Below, piece by piece: positions 62,653-64,000 of a stretch of DNA of 64,000 nt. The notes under the pieces are model-generated. The model had not been told where the DNA came from. It searched no databases and worked only from the letters and a program-made list of their open reading frames with translations. The DNA lies in contig NW_024883061.1 of assembly GCF_019059575.1 (NCBI RefSeq), positions 62,001 through 126,000 on the forward strand, written 5' to 3'. The position numbers and the translations under genes were made by a program. The stretch comes from Amphibalanus amphitrite (lineage: Eukaryota; Arthropoda; Thecostraca; Balanomorpha; Balanidae). Every line of letters starts with the position of its first letter. Within the stretch, counting starts at the first letter, position 1.

Positions 62653-64000
62653 ACTCGGCCGCGAGTTGGCCAGACGACGAGGATGTGGAATCAGTTCAGG
62701 TGCTTCGGGGTCAGCCTGGTCACTCCCGCGCTCTCCGAAATTAGTGTAGCTGGGCCTGTCCCTTACGCGGTACCTCTTCCCCCGAAAAAAACTGCGCCAA
62801 TCACCGAAGGCCGTGCCGGCTGACTCCGCCCATGTTAAGCGAGAGTGGACCCTACCTATCCTTGTACATTCGGAAGAGAACGCGAACAGACATAGATTTT
62901 AATGTACTTACGATAACTTACAAAAAAAAAAACACGCTAAATCGAGGTAACTGTGACTCATCATTATCAAGTTTAAAAGTAACACCGAGGCAAATATCTA
63001 TTTCACTCTCATTATTACGAGTTAGAGCTTTAACGACGGTCACTAGTACAACAACGACTCGGCGTGATACTGCGTGCGTTTTCCCAGTGTTTGTGTTCCG
63101 CGAAGAAACGGCATGCTCACGGGTGAGAGCAGTGTGAAGGGTGATGTTTCGCTTGGTTTTTCGAGTATCGACGGCCAAAACGCTCTCGCTGGGTCTGCTC
63201 GTTCACCATTCCCTCCCTAATATCCCCAACAGATATGAGTACTTTTCCAAGATATATTCAATCAAACAAGAAGATATGAAACTCGCAATACAAAAGCAAA
63301 TGATTAAAAAAAAAAGAACGGAAAAAAACTAAAACGACCGGTAACCTAACAAGTTATTCACACAGTTTTGGGGCGGAGCGAGCCCCCAAGCGGCTACAAA
63401 ATCTTTCCTGCACTCAAACTCATTGACCCCTTGTATCGGATGAAACCGCTTAGGCTTAAAATCTACCCCTCCCCACTAACTGAAAAACCGGAGTAGGCAC
63501 ACTCTAGATGCCTGATGCATAATTGATGCCCCCCCCCCCAAAAAAGGGTAATCCTGAAGCGCAATTCAATGCCCACATATCCTGCCGGGCCTGAGAAGCC
63601 GGGCGGGCTCACCTCGCCCGCGGAAAAAAAAAACATTTGACCCAACGTATTTACAATCTCGGATCGACGTATTTCATCGAGCCTCGCCGTTATCGCGCCG
63701 CAGTATGATCTATACCGGGTGGGCGATGTAGACTTACTAAACGAACCCCCTCCCCCGACCGGTGAATGTCTACAAAGGGTTGGACCATACCCGGGGTGGC
63801 ACCCGCACAAACGGAAAGACCAACAAGTATCATAATTGTAACCGGCGGCTAGGGGTGAATATGAATTATGAGGCGTGGTTACATGGTGAAGGGGGCCAGG
63901 ATGCGTTCTGATGTGTCCGCTTCAGACTCACTTGCAACCGATGGTCGCCGAAGAGGCTGCTGCGAAGTGTAGCGCTGACTGGATCTCGGCTGCGTGGTGA
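62653..64000. other. No gene seen
   Basis: Short A-runs and a C-run at 63529-63539. No exon, RNA gene or repeat could be supported. Confidence 0.4.

Overview
This is eukaryotic, intron-containing animal DNA, not bacterial. The evidence is GT-AG introns inside conserved animal genes (Rab14 and Roquin), a C2H2 zinc-finger gene, LINE-type retrotransposons, terminal-inverted-repeat (TIR) elements, and many microsatellites and minisatellites. The Roquin RING and the overall repeat style suggest an invertebrate, perhaps an arthropod such as a GC-rich crustacean, but the species call is weak.

Layout. 227-2245 (minus): a complete 14-finger C2H2 protein with four tandem AT-hooks. 5041-15600 (minus): a complete five-coding-exon Rab14 GTPase gene. 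Its introns hold a 2.3-kb palindromic foldback element (5986-8291), a TTAA-flanked MITE (11313-11790) and a frameshifted LINE (11949-14139). 16908-18679: a TIR element with a nested MITE. 20334-26561 (plus): the first four coding exons of a Roquin (RC3H) gene, covering the RING and most of the HEPN/ROQ region; the rest was not found. 22921-24301: two tandem copies of an E-box-rich TIR repeat. 27007-27553: a TTAA-flanked foldback carrying four TGACGTCA boxes. 30890-36286 (minus): a LINE with an L1-like ORF1 and an endonuclease/RT ORF2 broken by one frameshift. 44692-45048 (minus): a small secreted 12-cysteine protein. From 36 kb to the end the window is mostly noncoding, with GA tracts, GGGCCC-core minisatellites, a 35-37-bp array (about 58.6-59.5 kb) and twelve copies of a 74-75-bp satellite (61757-62652).

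The most unusual signal is a recurring relation between exon edges and intronic tandem repeats. At four splice junctions (three in Rab14, one in Roquin) the flanking intron carries tandem copies of the junction itself, so it presents arrays of near-perfect decoy donor or acceptor sites.

The genes do not form a pathway. Rab14 acts in endosome/Golgi traffic, Roquin in mRNA decay, the zinc-finger protein presumably in chromatin, and the Cys-rich protein is presumably secreted. I saw no convincing tRNA, rRNA, CRISPR or viral gene.
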